A stretch of 64,000 nt of DNA from Hybos culiciformis (lineage: Eukaryota; Arthropoda; Insecta; Diptera; Hybotidae), in contig OZ023273.1 in the NCBI GenBank assembly GCA_964007475.1, positions 68,652,445-68,716,444 of the forward strand, given 5' to 3'. Numbering within the stretch: position 1 is the stretch's first letter; each line of letters begins with the position of its first letter. The notes under the pieces are model-generated. The model saw only the letters and a program-made list of their open reading frames with translations, was not told the origin of the DNA and did not search any database. The position numbers and the translations under genes are program-made. Positions 32,141-44,244 of this stretch are shown one piece after another.

Positions 32141-32370
32141 AGTAAAAATTAATGCATACTGAATATTGCCTAACAAAATATTATTCAAAAATTACTCATT
32201 CATCCCTGAAAATTAACATGTTTTTGTAGAAACATGTTGAAGAACGTGTTTCTGTTTTAATTTTTTTACTATGAAAAAACAACATCAAAAACACCAACGG
32301 AACATGTTCGTCGTCCGAACATGTTAAATTAGCTAGGTGTGAACAAGCTATTATTTAAATCCGAATTTTG

Positions 32371-32827
32371 TACAGCTTATTATTATTATTTGTTTATCGT
32401 GAAAATTCAGCCGCAGTTTTCCAAAAATGTATATAGCGTCGCTGGAATCAATATCTATTTTAATTATTCGCTGCTGTGGCAAAATTTACGACGTCCTACC
32501 TCAATGACAATTACATTACATTTGTCATTTCCTATCCTATTTAGAACTATTTCGCATTGGAATTAAAGGAAATTAAAAAAAAAGTATTTAATAAAAAATT
32601 TTAAGTTTTAGAAAAATTTATCTACGATAAATTAATTAAAAAATTTTAAGTTTGTTATATGTAAAAATTTTAAAGAAAAAATTATAGAATTCTTAATTTT
32701 GTTTCAAATTGAAAATCTGTTCAATCAATCAAAGTCAAAAAACACTCATTGAATATATTTTGTAAAAGATAAAAAAAAAAAAAACCACTCCCCAATCTAA
32801 ATTTGAAAACGAACTAAAAACAAGAAA
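32371..32827 (+). promoter_or_regulatory. Upstream region of cortactin
   Basis: About 450 bp between the last nested MITE and the cortactin ATG. It must hold the promoter and 5' UTR unless a further upstream exon exists. No distinct core promoter motif stands out of the AT background. Confidence 0.35.
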
Positions 32828-35800
32828 ATGTGGAAAGCTACTATTTCGACAAGTAATGTAGCACCAGTGACCATCGAAAATGATGAAAATGATGATTGGG
32901 AAACTGATCCAGATTTCATTAATGATGTTAGCGAAGAAGAACAAAGATGGGGTGCTAAAAATATTGAAGGTAAGTGGGGGCATAATAATAGACATGTTTT
33001 TAGCGCCGCAAATTCCACTGACCAACCCAAAGACCGCCCGCCCGCCGCCCCCCACCCCCCTCTCTTGTTTTGGGGCACCTCCTACACTCTCTACAAAAAA
33101 ATGGGGCAAATCGAGCAAAAAAAAAAAATTGCCCATACAAAATGTATGAAAACTTTGGGGGGCCGTATCTCCGAAACGGGGCCCGAGCTACAAGAACTGA
33201 TTTCAGTTTTGGAAGTTTGGGCATCGCCTCTACCCTCCCTTCAAATTTCAGCCCATTCTGAGAGTTTCAAGGAAACGGCACTTTAGCCAAACCTTTTAAC
33301 TTCAAACTTCATAAAATCGGCTTTTTTTTTACAAGGGAGGTAGGTAGCGCATTTGTGTACGAACAGTCTATTTCAATCTAGAGTGGCCTCTTAGTGTGTA
33401 ATGAAATCTCAAAATCTTTCTGGTTGCCGGATTCACGTGATGGTTTATTTAAATGGATCATGTTATGGTATTGATAGGAATAGGTACCTACCTATCTGTC
33501 ATTAATCTGTTCTCTGATTTTTTGATCATTTAACCCAGTGGTCGGCAAACTTTTCAGTAGAAAGATCACTTCTTCAGATAAAATTATTATTCATCTCACA
33601 GGTATGATCTACCACCTTTTTTGAAATTATAAATTAATTTATTTTAATGTTCAAAAACCAAACTATGTACTTACTTATTTATACATAAACATTTTTTTTG
33701 GTATAATTTTTCCTGGAAATAGAATTATATAACTATGTATTCTTGAAGTTGCAGAATACAGTCAACATTTTGTCTAGAATAGAAAAATATATTAGAAATA
33801 TTTTCCCGATCGACCAAGAAAACCTTGAAGATCGACCAGTCGGTTTGCCGACCACTGATTTAACCTTCTCTCTGATTGTTGATATTTCATATTAATCAAC
33901 ATAGCAATACTTAATATGTTTTTCCGACGACCGACGTCGCAGTTAGATGATGTCGTTTTCTAAAGCTTGAATAGAGATATTATGAAAAAATTAAATTAAA
34001 TTTTTCGATATCTCTTAGTTTCGATATCTCTTAGTTCGACATTCCTTCGCGAGCAACCCAGGTCTTCTCAAATACCGTCTTTCTATTTTCTTTACCTATC
34101 AAACCATTCCTCTATTATCATTCATTTATTCGTTCATTTTTGTGTAAGATCGTTTTGTATTTCAATAGTGTTAAAATGCTCTTGTTTAAGCACATTTCTG
34201 AAGAACCCTGCTTCGATTTCCCACTTATTCTTCGATTGAGCATTCATTTTATTATATCTCCGGGGATAATGCCTCTACTTGGAAGGTATTTACACATTGT
34301 TTCTCTCACTTTCCATCGTCTTCCGCTTCCCCGAAGAAATCGAAGATGCTGTCATCTCTGATTTAGAATCATTGTAGATATTCCTTGAAACACCCTTGGC
34401 CCGAAAGCGCTTGTGTGCTGTCGTACTCAACGTTGCCGAACTTTCTGGCTATCCACTTATACTTATATGTTGAGGATTACAAAAAAAAAAATACTTAAAT
34501 TAAATAATGTCAGTTTATAATCTAACATCAAACCTAACTAAGTTTTATTTTAATATTTCTAACACAACGTGTAGCACTGGGTCTACGATTCGACGTTATG
34601 TATGTTTTCAGCAGAAAATTACATAGGATAATTACGTACCTACCTATCTAGTATCTAACTAGGAACAAGTAAACTGAACAGTTCTTAACCCTACACTGCA
34701 TGACTTTTTAAATTGTCTATAAGAAATTGTTTCTTGATAGAAAATCTATCGTTAAGAACAAAAAAAAATATTTAAAAATTAGGAAATTGAAAATAGGGAA
34801 AATATAAGTAAATTTTCTTATGTATCACCAGTGATACACTATGTATTGACGACATAAAAAAAATAGAAGAAAATAAAATTTTTCGAGTAAAACGCATATT
34901 CACTCTTGTCCCACCCTGAGAAAATTTCCTCAATTTCGTTATCTTTTAGTGATTGCTTGTAATAGTCCATTTCCATAAAAATAGTATTACTATTATTCCA
35001 ATAAATTCAAAAACACCACCATTTTCGTCAAATTTAGTGCAAATGCGTTATAGAAATGAAAACATAGATGCATAGTGAAACTGTTCACACTGCATGGTGT
35101 ATCACTGATGATACATAAATTTAAACACCGATTTGAAGCTCAAATATGAAGGAATTTATAAATATAGCTTAAAAATTAACAAATGTGTTCAATCAAATTT
35201 AACTTTTTTTTGTTAAAAATTCAATTTTTATAACGAATTTCATTATCGCACTTCAGACTCTATTGTTACAGTACGTGAGCGACTACACAATATTTCAATT
35301 TCTTTCGAAATACAGAGTTAAATGCATTACCGACTTTGTTATTTAGAAAAACAAGTATACGAAGAGAGTGTTTGTACATAAATATTTGAAGAGAACTAGA
35401 GCTAAATGGGTTTTATAACAATAAAAAACTCATGTATCAGCAATGATGCACTATGCAGTGTAGGGTAATTGATTTAATTGATTTGGTATTTTTTTTAGGC
35501 AGTGGCCGAACCGCCGGTGCAATTAATATGCAACAATTGAGAGAAGAAACTGAAAAATCTGATGCTAAAAAAAAACAGAAGCAGGTAGAAGAATTAAATA
35601 CTGGTTATGGGTATGGTGGTAAATATGGAATTCAGACAGATCGAATGGACAAAAGTGCTATGGGACATGACTACATTGGGAAAGTAGAAAAACATGCTTC
35701 ACAAACAGATTACTCAGCTGGCTTTGGTGGTAAATACGGAGTACAAACTGACCGCGTAGATAAATCTGCAGTAGGTTGGGATCATTTGGAGAAAGTTGAA

Positions 35801-38152
35801 AAACATGATTCTCAAAAAGGTATTTTAATTTTTTGATTTTATGATTTCATTAAATTTATGAGTTCAATTTATGAATCTTCTTTGTAGATCATTCTAAAGG
35901 ATTTGGTGGAAAATTTGGCATTCAAAGTGATCGCGTAGATAAATCCGCACACGGTTGGGATCATATTGAGAAAGTGGAAAAACATAATAGTCAGATTGAT
36001 CATAAAATAGTAAGTTAAACTTCTGTAGCTTGGAGTTATCAAAAATAAAATTTGCTAACGAATTTGGTTGGGATAAACATATTATCGGATAATATTCTTT
36101 TATTGAACATCTTTAAAAAATTATTTATATCTTTACTGCGGCCGGTTTGTTTTAATTGTTTTTTATTATTCCGCCTGCCAAACAATCATATTTTTCGGAC
36201 TTTTTAATAAACACGCTCTTATTTATTTTCTTTATTTATTTAATTTTTACCAATGCAATTAGGCGTAAGTCCATTCGATTGCAAATTACAAAGTTTACGT
36301 CGAACATATTAAATCCATCTTATTTTATTTTGATTTTAATAAAAACTACTTTCCGACCGGTGTTTTTTGGGTAAAAGAACAAGAATTGCCTCAAGAAATG
36401 TATAGATAATTTTTTTTTTTATTTTATTCAATATTATTTAACAATTTATTATATTTAATTGATCTACTTATTACATTTAATAATTCACTAATCTTTATTA
36501 CAAAAGTGTAGAAATATTATTAGTATTGTTGATTAAACATAACAGAGAGATACTGAAAAGGGGTCACCAATTATAATGGTAGATATTATTTATTTTTTAT
36601 AAATAATTATTTATACCATTATTTTATTTTTATCTTTTTTTTTTAAATTGAATAATAATTATAATAAAAGAAAATAATTATTTTTTTTTTATAATTTTTA
36701 ATTTTCAAATTCTTGAGTCTCTTTACTAAGAAAGTATATTTATATCTGAACTAAAATTAATATATATATTCTCTAACAATTATTAAAATGTAAACATGAT
36801 TAAAACTTAAAATTAATAAAATGAACTGTAAAATAAATAAATGAACCACTACAATACTACAAATCTTGGCTGATAGTTAAATTAAAATTAATTCACTTTC
36901 TTGAATTGTTTCTGGATTATTTGGGTTTGAAATATAAAAATCTATATTTTTGGTAAAAATTTTGTTATGATCTTTATACAATTTTTTTAAGTTTCATTTA
37001 CATAATTTATGTATAATCAAATTCTTTAATAAAAATTTAGGGATTCGGAGGTAAATTTGGAGTCCAGAGTGATCGAATGGACAAATCAGCAGTAGGATTT
37101 ACTGAACAAAATGAAAAAATAGGAACAAACTATACAAAAGTGAAACCCGATATTGCTGGTGCTAAGCCATCGAATTTACGAGCAAGATTTGAAAATTTGG
37201 CGAAAGAAACAGAAGATGAGAATAAACGGAAAGCAGAGGAGCAAAAACGTTTGCGACAGGAAAAAGATAAAATAGATCGGGATCTAGCAGCTGAAAGAAA
37301 AGAGACTGAAACAATAGGGAAATCTGACAGCAATTTAACAAATAGAAAGCCATTCCACGTTGAAACTGGTCGGGAGGGTGGAATAGGGACAGCCATAAGT
37401 GCTTTTAATCAAATTGCTACTACTCCTGTTGATGAGCAACCAAAAAAAACATCAGTTAAGGTTACAAAAGAAACATCACGAGAGACAGAAGTTCAGCCAC
37501 AACAACCTCCTCCAGATGTAGTCCCCGAAGTGGAGCCAGAAGTGGAACCTAATTTCGTTTCAAATCCAATTATTGATAATTCAGTTGTTGAACCACCAAT
37601 TGAATATAGTAAAGGAGAAAACAAAACAGTACTTAAAGAAGAACCAATTTATCAAAATCAGGAAGATTTATCTGAGTTAATCGAAGACACTGGTGTTAAG
37701 GCTATTGCTTTATATGATTACCAAGCTGCAGCAGAAGATGAAATATCATTTGATCCAAATGATATTATATCTCATATAGAAATGGTGAGTTTTCTCAATT
37801 ATCTGTAACTTATTTTTTACTCATATTTATACAAGGAATAATAGAATAGGTATTGAATAGGAATAAAAAAATTTTCAACAAAATAACAACAAATAACAAG
37901 TATTGTAAAAAAAAATTAACACATTTAAATCAATTTTCAAGATGGGTTGTTCGGAATGGAACGGTACTACTAGGGCTCTCAAGTTTATATATTTTTATTA
38001 CCCAAATAATATGATTTTTTAAGTGAACATTCAGTACTAATTTTTATTTCTTACAGATTGACGAAGGGTGGTGGAGAGGATTATGCAAAAATCGCTATGG
38101 TCTTTTCCCAGCTAACTATGTGCAATTATTAGATCAGCAACAAATTTGTTGA
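32828..38152 (+). CDS. CTTN: Cortactin, five coding exons
   Basis: Exons 32,828-32,969, 35,499-35,819, 35,888-36,009, 37,041-37,784 and 38,057-38,152, all with GT/AG borders, give 474 residues without a stop. Cortactin binds F-actin and activates Arp2/3 at the cell cortex. The acidic head carries the Arp2/3-binding DDW motif (residues 22-24, [11 protein letters not shown]). Four ~37-residue cortactin repeats run from about 84 to 232 ([20 protein letters not shown] type), the last one degenerate. A charged helix follows (about 240-284), then a Pro-rich linker with [19 protein letters not shown], then a C-terminal SH3 domain from 414 (ALYDY, GWWRG, FPANYV). Human cortactin has about six and a half repeats; four agrees with insect forms. 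The long intron 1 and the introns host several repeats. The start choice is firm because MWKAT is the family N-terminus. Confidence 0.95.
32976..33300. repeat. GC-richer dispersed repeat piece in cortactin intron 1
   Basis: A C-rich run (GCCCGCCGCCCCCCACCCCC) and phrases such as CGTATCTCCGAAACGGGG and GCATCGCCTCTACCCTCC resemble diverged phrases near 42,700-42,830 and 59,690-59,770. Open frames on both strands here come from base composition. The family is unknown. Confidence 0.5.
33536..33857. mobile_element. hAT-type MITE in cortactin intron 1
   Basis: Ends CAGTGGTCGGCAAAC and its inverse GTTTGCCGACCACTG, 322 bp in all, with a perfect 8-bp duplication ATTTAACC at 33,528-33,535 and 33,858-33,865. 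The CAGTGG-type end and the 8-bp duplication are diagnostic of hAT. The interior is AT-rich and non-coding. Confidence 0.95.
34689..35465. mobile_element. MITE just upstream of cortactin exon 2
   Basis: Inverted ends CCCTACACTGCAT, flanked by TAA at 34,686-34,688 and 35,466-35,468 (TTAA on the left only). TAA suggests PIF/Harbinger, CCCT-ends with TTAA would suggest piggyBac. The interior carries small palindromes built on GTATCA-CC-AGTGATAC. It ends 33 bp before exon 2, so the 3' splice site signals begin almost at its edge. Confidence 0.8.
36010..37040. other. CTTN: Cortactin intron 3
   Basis: AT-rich intron between exons 3 and 4, with no repeat boundary or nested gene seen. The 72-codon open frame at 36,156-36,374 has no recognisable content. 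Confidence 0.8.
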
Positions 38153-38184
38153 AATGAAAATTTAGTTAAATACTTAAATAAGAC

Positions 38185-38232
38185 CATTGATTAAGAATAC
38201 ACAAAGATGGTCAGGTGTATTCTTAATCAATG
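38185..38232. repeat. Hairpin made of two transposon ends in the cortactin 3' UTR
   Basis: CATTGATTAAGAATACAC and its exact inverse flank a 12-base loop, starting 32 bp after the cortactin stop. The arm resembles the terminus of the element at 41,804-43,663 (CCATAGATTAAGAATACAG). Confidence 0.85.
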
Positions 38233-38239
38233 ATAAGAC

Positions 38240-39340
38240 ATAACCCAGAATTGTGGATAATTTGTAATTTGTATAACAATAACAAAATATTGTAGTTGAA
38301 AATTTAAGTGATTTATTTTGTAAACAATAATGAAAAAAAGTTATTCTCTGTAACTTTTAACAACAATTAAGACTTTTTCAACCAACTTTATTTAACTTTT
38401 ACATTCAATATAATAAGATCATATTAAATTTTTATTTTATGAACATTTTTTTTTATCAACCCATAATTGTGTATAATATGTATTTATTTAAAGTTTCCAA
38501 TTGAGTAAAATTTATTAATCATTCTTTTTCAATGATCGTGATTTTTATTTTAATAATTCAAGATAATAAACAATTTTTTTTTATTATTGTTAACTAGGTT
38601 AGTTAATGTTTGTCTTTTGATTATAAATAGTATTTTAGAATTTTGATCAGGTTTAAAGAAATAAAAAGTTATTTTGTTATAAATTTAAATTATAATCGAA
38701 ATTTCCAACAGGAATGCATTTTCAGTCATTTCGATAATTAGTTACAAGTTGAAATGTAAAAAAAGATATTCACAAAGTTCAATATTTTTAAAAGAATTTA
38801 TGTACGTTGATTTATTCATATAAAATTTTAGAATTTAAATATACAAAAACTTTTAACCAAACTTATTTTGTCTATTATTGTTTCAAAATAAAATATGTAA
38901 GATAATTTTTGTTCCATTTATCGCATAAATCTATAAAATTATAAGTTTAAAAATTAATATGTTATAATAAATTAAAAAATAATCAAATCATTATGTCATT
39001 ATCCAAAAAATTTGTAAACCTGAATACCGTATTATTTTTTATTTTATGTACAATTAAAAATAATAATAAAATTCAATAAGATATATTTTTTTTATTAAAG
39101 AAAAAGTATTTTCAAGCTTTACATTTCATAATTAGGTATGCAGGTTATATTGATTTTATAAACGTAATTTTAGTGATCCGAAATTCAATTAAAAAATTTT
39201 AAATAACTTTTTGAGGATCATTAATGTTAAGAAGAATTTTTAAAATATCTTTTTGTAATTATTAATTACTTAATATATTTTGATTACGTGATAATAACAG
39301 TGTTATTTTTAAATCTAATTGCTACCTACTTCCGGTGAAA
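38240..39340. other. Cortactin 3' flank and AT-rich spacer
   Basis: Several AATAAA words (for example near 38,563 and 38,661) could end the cortactin transcript, but none is singled out. No other gene is seen. Confidence 0.45.
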
Positions 39341-39495
39341 ACGAAAAATCATTTCGAATTAAAAAACAACACAAACACTTAATTCAAGTGAGACAAATTG
39401 AAAAATTAACACAAATTCCAGTCCGAGGTGGACATCGAACTCACGACCGTTTACCTATATACCGTTGAATAAGGGCAATACCACTATACAAAAGG
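39340..39495 (-). repeat. tRNA-headed SINE-like element
   Basis: Read on the minus strand, a head with GGTCGTGAGTTCGATGTCC (a B-box-like GTTCGANTCC) and an upstream TAGTGGTATTGCC is followed by a body TGTCTCACTTGAATTAAGTG. The body recurs alone at about 50,655-50,715. A pol III promoter plus a shared body fits a SINE. The exact ends are unclear. Confidence 0.55.
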
Positions 39496-39738
39496 AAGAG
39501 TAAATTAATGTTGAAAATGAAATTTTTTAATTTGTTTCAAAGTCCCGTATTTGTTCAATTGGATTGTCAAAAAAAGGGAAAACAAAAATGTTTTCTTTTT
39601 TTTATAATTTTTTTAATCCAAATAGGTAAAAACGGTACTTTGAAACAAATGAAAAAACTTCGTTGATTTTAATGTAAAAAGGATAATTTACTCTTCCTTT
39701 TATATAAGTTCATTGGTTTTTATCAAATACCTTATAAT

Positions 39739-40636
39739 TACGGTGACCATTTTTCAATTATAAAAATAAGGGACAGAAATAAAACAGTTTCCAAATTTTA
39801 AACAGAAACAGTATATTAGTTCTTATTCAAACTAAAATATAATGATATTGAATATAAATTCATATTCAAACTTAAATAATTCATTTTTTTATAGATAGGA
39901 TCTAGGATCTAGAAAAGAAATAGGTAATTTTTGATTTCGAATATATAAAAAAAAATTTATTTAAAATATAGTTAACCATTAATATTTTTGAGTAGAGTGA
40001 ATTTTTTTGAGAATTTCTTTTTCATCTTTCAAGAAATTATAAAAGTCCAAGCATTTCATTTCAAAATTGCACTTGCATATTAATAATGATCTAACGGTAT
40101 CTACTTTCATTTGAGTTTTTTCAGATATCCATAAATTGTTCATAATTGAGAACACTCGCTCTGTAGGTGCATTTGAGCCTGGTAAACAGAAACAAAATTC
40201 TACAATTTTAAAGACAATTTTATAATTAATTTTTTTTTACCTTTTCTTCAGTTGAAAAATTTGAGATGCAAGACACTTCATCAAGTAACTCATTTTTTCA
40301 CATTATAAATTAAACTATTTTCAACTTTCAACGCACGGTACACTTCTCAATAAAATCCATTCAACAAGTATATTTTCGAATTCTTTTGTCAATTGGCTTA
40401 AATATTGTACAGAAGTGTCATAAAAATTAAAGAAATTGTCGTTGTCCAAATGAATTATTTTCACGCTCTGCTAAAAATTGGTTATTTCAGAGCTATTAAA
40501 AATTTAAACGTGTGTGGCAGGGAACTAATGCGAAAATAAGGGACATATCGCATCCCTTTTAAAATATCTCAATTCAATGGATGAGACATCCAAACAAGGG
40601 ACTGTCCCTTGAAAAAAGGGACGAATGGTCAGAGTA
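39739..40636. mobile_element. Decayed hAT element with 8-bp duplication
   Basis: Ends TACGGTGACCATT and TACTCTGACCATT (inward), bordered by CTTATAAT at 39,731-39,738 and 40,637-40,644. It encodes a hAT C-terminal fragment on the minus strand. Second-strand words AAGGGAC near both ends continue the inverted similarity. Confidence 0.85.
39979..40212 (-). pseudogene. hAT transposase C-terminal dimerisation fragment
   Basis: About 77 codons read FCLPGSNAPTERVFSIMNNL then ISEKTQMKVDTVRSLL and CNFEMKCLDFYNFLKDEKEI, ending at TAA. This matches the hAT C-terminal (dimerisation) region, where a SNA.TERVFS motif precedes the W-containing segment. The catalytic core and BED finger are missing. It lies within the 8-bp-duplication element at 39,739-40,636, so the source is clear. 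Confidence 0.85.
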
Positions 40637-40644
40637 CTTATAAT

Positions 40645-41216
40645 GTAAATACTGGTGCTTGCTTATGTGTTGGTTTATAAAATTTCAGTGCAATAGGAAA
40701 ATCAGATGTTTTTCTTTTTTACGCTTAAATGTATTTTTTATGTACTCGTAGTTTACCATGAATGCAAAAATTCTAACAGTAAGTTGGCTTAGAAATTTAA
40801 GTAATTTTCGGAAGTGATTTTGTTTTAAATTTTTAAGTTTGTAAAAATAAAATAAAAAAAATTAATTGAAATTTTAAAAAACCAATATCAAACCTTGTAT
40901 ATAGGCAAAGAAAATAGATGTAGGTGATAATGAAATTTTTTTAATAAATAAACCTTTTCAAAAGTTATCTTTTTTTTGTTTATAAACACAAAAGTTTAGG
41001 AAATTCAAAAAAGTGATGATGAATGATTCCTCAAAACTTTTAAATAAAACTTTCTGCATAAGAAGGAACTGAAATTATGGAAATTATTTCTTCATTAAAA
41101 AAAAAAATTCATATAAAATTAAAAATTTTCCAATTTTTAATAAAAAAAACTATTTTTCAACCCCTTACATTTTGATAAAAACACAAGAAACATAAGCAAG
41201 CACCCAGTATTATTTA
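40645..41216. other. AT-rich spacer
   Basis: No gene or repeat edge recognised. Confidence 0.45.
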
Positions 41217-41553
41217 GGGAGCGACTACAGTTACGGCGGACGTAACTTTTTTTTTTTTAGTGATTACGGCAAAGTTTTTTTGAGCATTATGACTTTTTTT
41301 TTTAAATAAAAAGTTGTTATGCTGAATGGGGGACGGCCGCCGCCTCCCCCAAACCCTCTAGGGCTTTTTTTTTTTATTTTGCTTTGGCGCTTCGCGCTTT
41401 TAAAACTATTTTTGTATTTTTGTATAACGATGTAAGGTTTTACTATTCATGCATTTTTTGTATGACGATGTAAGGTTTTTACTTGTCAATAACTTTCACA
41501 TGTACACATAATTTATATTTTCTATTTTGTACACGTTTATAATTTTAATACTG

Positions 41554-41606
41554 TAGCCGAGAGGTAAAGTGGTAGAATGAAATGCTAAAGAACGAGGTTC
41601 GAATCC
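41554..41606 (+). promoter_or_regulatory. tRNA-like segment with A and B boxes
   Basis: TAGCCGAGAGG (A-box-like) at 41,554-41,564 and GGTTCGAATCC (B-box consensus) at 41,596-41,606 are spaced as in a tRNA gene. The T-arm and acceptor stems do not pair well, so this is a tRNA-derived pol III promoter rather than a functional tRNA gene. Confidence 0.65.
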
Positions 41607-41617
41607 CGAAGAAAGGG

Positions 41618-41648
<31 letters not shown>

Positions 41649-41803
41649 AGAAAAAAAAATTAAATAATTTTTTTTTTGACAAAAAAAAAAAAATTGCCGT
41701 AACTTTAAGCATTACCTAAAAGTTACGGTTGCCGTAACTTAAAAAAATACAAATAAGTTACGTTAACCGTAAATGTTAAAAAAAAAAAATAAGTTACGTT
41801 AAC

Positions 41804-43663
41804 CCATAGATTAAGAATACAGAAAGATGGAAAGCTTCATACAACATTATTTTTGGTATTTTTATGTGAATGTGTTAGTAAAACAAAATAAAATACGTGA
41901 TAATTCAATACCAACATAAATTAAAAGCCCCCTATTAAAAAAAAAAACAATACATAGACAGCATCTCGTAGGCATAAAAATCATAACAAATGTATGAAAC
42001 TACATGAGATTTCCTATACAAAACCTAAAGATTAATCTGTAAAATGGGATTAAAAACAAAAAAAACATAATTTAATTATTAAATGTGATTTATTACAGGA
42101 TTAATATTAATTTTTAAGAAAAAAAACCGTATTTGTTTAAAATAAAAAATTACAAAAATCGAGCAAATTTAATCCATAAATTTTTTTTCTTGCTGGTAAA
42201 GTAAATTAAACTTTTTTTTGTCATAATTTCTAGCCTCTAGGTACCTATTATACCTAATTTATCTTTAATTTTAAATTAATTTAAAAAAATTCAAATATGT
42301 TTTAAAATTTAATTAAAATTTACATAAACTAAAAAAAACTATCTAGCTATCGTACCTAGTTCTTATTAGATGTTTTGGCCAAAGTTCAGCTAACATGTAC
42401 AATCCCGATTTTGCTGAAACTTGTTGGGGGAGTAGCGGTGGTACCCAAACCCTCAAATCCAATACGTTTTTTACCGATAAGTATATGTATACAGGTATAT
42501 GTATACTTATCAGATCAGGTACATTAAAAATACCTAATAATGAAAGCGAATCGCGAAAAAAAAAAAATTAAGGGGATTGGAGTAGGCGGCTGCCGTCTTC
42601 CATTCCAAAAGACAACTTTTTATTTAGAAAAACTCATATTACGAAAAAAAAAAAGGCTTTGGTTACTACAAAGCAAGTACCTAGGTATACCTACCTAACA
42701 TATGAAAACTATGGGGCTGCATATCCCTGAAACGAGAGTTTACCGGTAGAAACCTTCTGGAATGTAAGGATTTGAGGATTTGAGGACCGCTCCTACTATC
42801 TCACCAAGTTTCGGACAAATCGAACTTGTGCATTTACGTTTACTATTTTTCTACCTGGGGACCCACATACTTATGTAGGTATCTTCCTACCTTCTATCTG
42901 TACAAAAAAAAAGTTTTTTTTTTATATTTTGTATTTGAAATTATATTTTTTATTTATTTATTGAAAATAATTTTAAATTTTACTTCACTTTATGAATATA
43001 TTTTTATTAAAAATTTCCATTGAAAATTATTTTCATTAAAAAAAATACTCCACTTAAAAAAAATGTTTTGATTAGGTATAGCACAATAATTTTTTTTTTG
43101 ATAATTTTTTTATTTCAAAATTTCAATCATTTTTTTAAAATCATTTTTAATTTATTTATGAAAATAGGTAAATTAAAATTAAATATTTTCATTCCATTTT
43201 TGTAAAAAACAAAAAACAACAAGTAAAAATCCACCTGTAATCTGTAGTTATTAAGAAAAAAATTGTCCTAGGAAGGATTTTTATTTTATTTTGGACATTT
43301 AAAATTATTTTTTTTTAATAAACTAATAAAAAACTTATTTTTTATTAATTTATCTTCATTATTATTGAATTTAAATTTATTTTTAATGTTTAAAACATAA
43401 CTAAAAATGGCAAAAAAAATTACTGCGACCAACAAAGCGAACAAAAATTTGAAAACTAGTGGGAATTTTTTATTTATTATCCCTACGAAAAGTTTTGTTT
43501 ACTTTTCAACTACACGGCTGATTATCTTAGTGTTGGTGATGGATAATTATCAATATATGAAAAGAATTTTATTTCGTTTTACTAAACATTCACATAAAAA
43601 TACCAAAAAAGGCTGAAAAATGTTGTATGATGCTTCCAAGCTTTCTGTATTCTTAATCTATGG
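41804..43663. mobile_element. Element nested in copy X
   Basis: Ends CCATAGATTAAGAATACAG on both sides (inward), flanked by TTAAC (41,799-41,803 and 43,664-43,668; TTAA is the alternative). Length 1,860 bp. No transposase is seen; the open frames at 42,826-43,616 are low-complexity. Its interior near 42,555-42,650 (GGCGGCTGCCGTC, CAACTTTTTATTTA) resembles the G/C patch of the host element. Confidence 0.82.
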
Positions 43664-43899
43664 TTAACCGTAACTGTTAAAAAAATAAAATAAGTTATGG
43701 TTACCGTAACTGTAGCCACTCCCATTTATTTACATTATAAGGTATATCCCTATTAAACAAAAAGCAGTGAAACACCATTGTTTCATCAGTGAGCTTTGTT
43801 TTTTTCTTCGATGAATTTACTAGTGAATTATGAATGGGCTTGGGCAAAATTTCATTGGTTTCCCCTTCTAATTACTACTACATACAAACATCTATCTCT

Positions 43900-44215
43900 T
43901 TTAACATGAAACAAAACATGCTTACATTCATTAGTATTTCACTAGTGTTCACTACCTACCATCACTGGTGATCACTACTTACCATCACTAGTGAACACTA
44001 CCTACCATCACTAGTGATCACTACCTACCATCACTACTTTTTCACTATTTTCTTCATTGCTTTTCACTACCTACCTTCACTATTTTTTCACTACTTACCT
44101 TCATTGTAATTCACTGCCTACCTTCAATAGTTTTTCACTACTGTATTCATTGCTTTTTCACTACCTACGTTCATTGTTTTTTCATCACTTACCTTCACTG
44201 CACTTTCATTACCTA
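43900..44215. repeat. TTCACTACCTACC minisatellite
   Basis: About 12 irregular units of 22-26 bp around CACTACCTACCATCACTAG, decaying to the right. It fills most of the gap between the two inverted GGGAGYG elements. Confidence 0.85.
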
Positions 44216-44244
44216 ACTTTTTTGTTCTATTAATAATAAATGAA

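Larger units (their letters stand above)
30792..32350. mobile_element. Non-autonomous DNA element, TTA target duplication
   Basis: Ends match over about 35 bp: left TTGTTCACACTTCGCTAATT then TAACATGTTCG, right inward TTGTTCACACCTAGCTAATT then TAACATGTTCG. TTA flanks both sides, and the joined flanks restore the outer MITE sequence. No transposase is visible. It contains the nested element at 31,089-32,140. Confidence 0.82.
24512..32370. mobile_element. Outer MITE, split by two later insertions
   Basis: The flanks of the LTR retrotransposon and of the 30,792-32,350 element join into one sequence homologous to the MITE at 27,552-28,079. Left part 24,512-24,600 (CAATTGAAAATTG, AACCATGGTTAATTTTGTTG), middle 30,406-30,791 (TTTTAGCCATTTT, ACTCACATTTAACTCAACTT, TTTTTTGTATGATAAAC), right 32,351-32,370 (TTATTTAAATCCGAATTTTG). 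The outer ends are less well conserved and are approximate. Confidence 0.75.
41217..43723. mobile_element. GGGAGYG element, copy X, interrupted
   Basis: Ends GGGAGCGACTACAGTTACGG (left) and GGGAGTGGCTACAGTTACGG (right, inward). The flanking 9-mers TATTATTTA and ATTTATTTA agree at 7 of 9, consistent with a decayed 9-bp duplication. The body carries repeated TTACGGCAACCGTAA units, a G/C-rich patch and a tRNA-like segment. It is interrupted at 41,804-43,663 by another element. Confidence 0.85.

Noticed and set aside
32735..33286. Several overlapping frames on both strands at cortactin exon 1
   Set aside because: They are shadows of the exon and of a GC-richer repeat piece in intron 1; only the MWKAT frame matches a known protein and has a donor site.
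41554..41606. Functional tRNA gene
   Set aside because: A and B boxes are good, but stems do not pair and no acceptor stem closes the structure.
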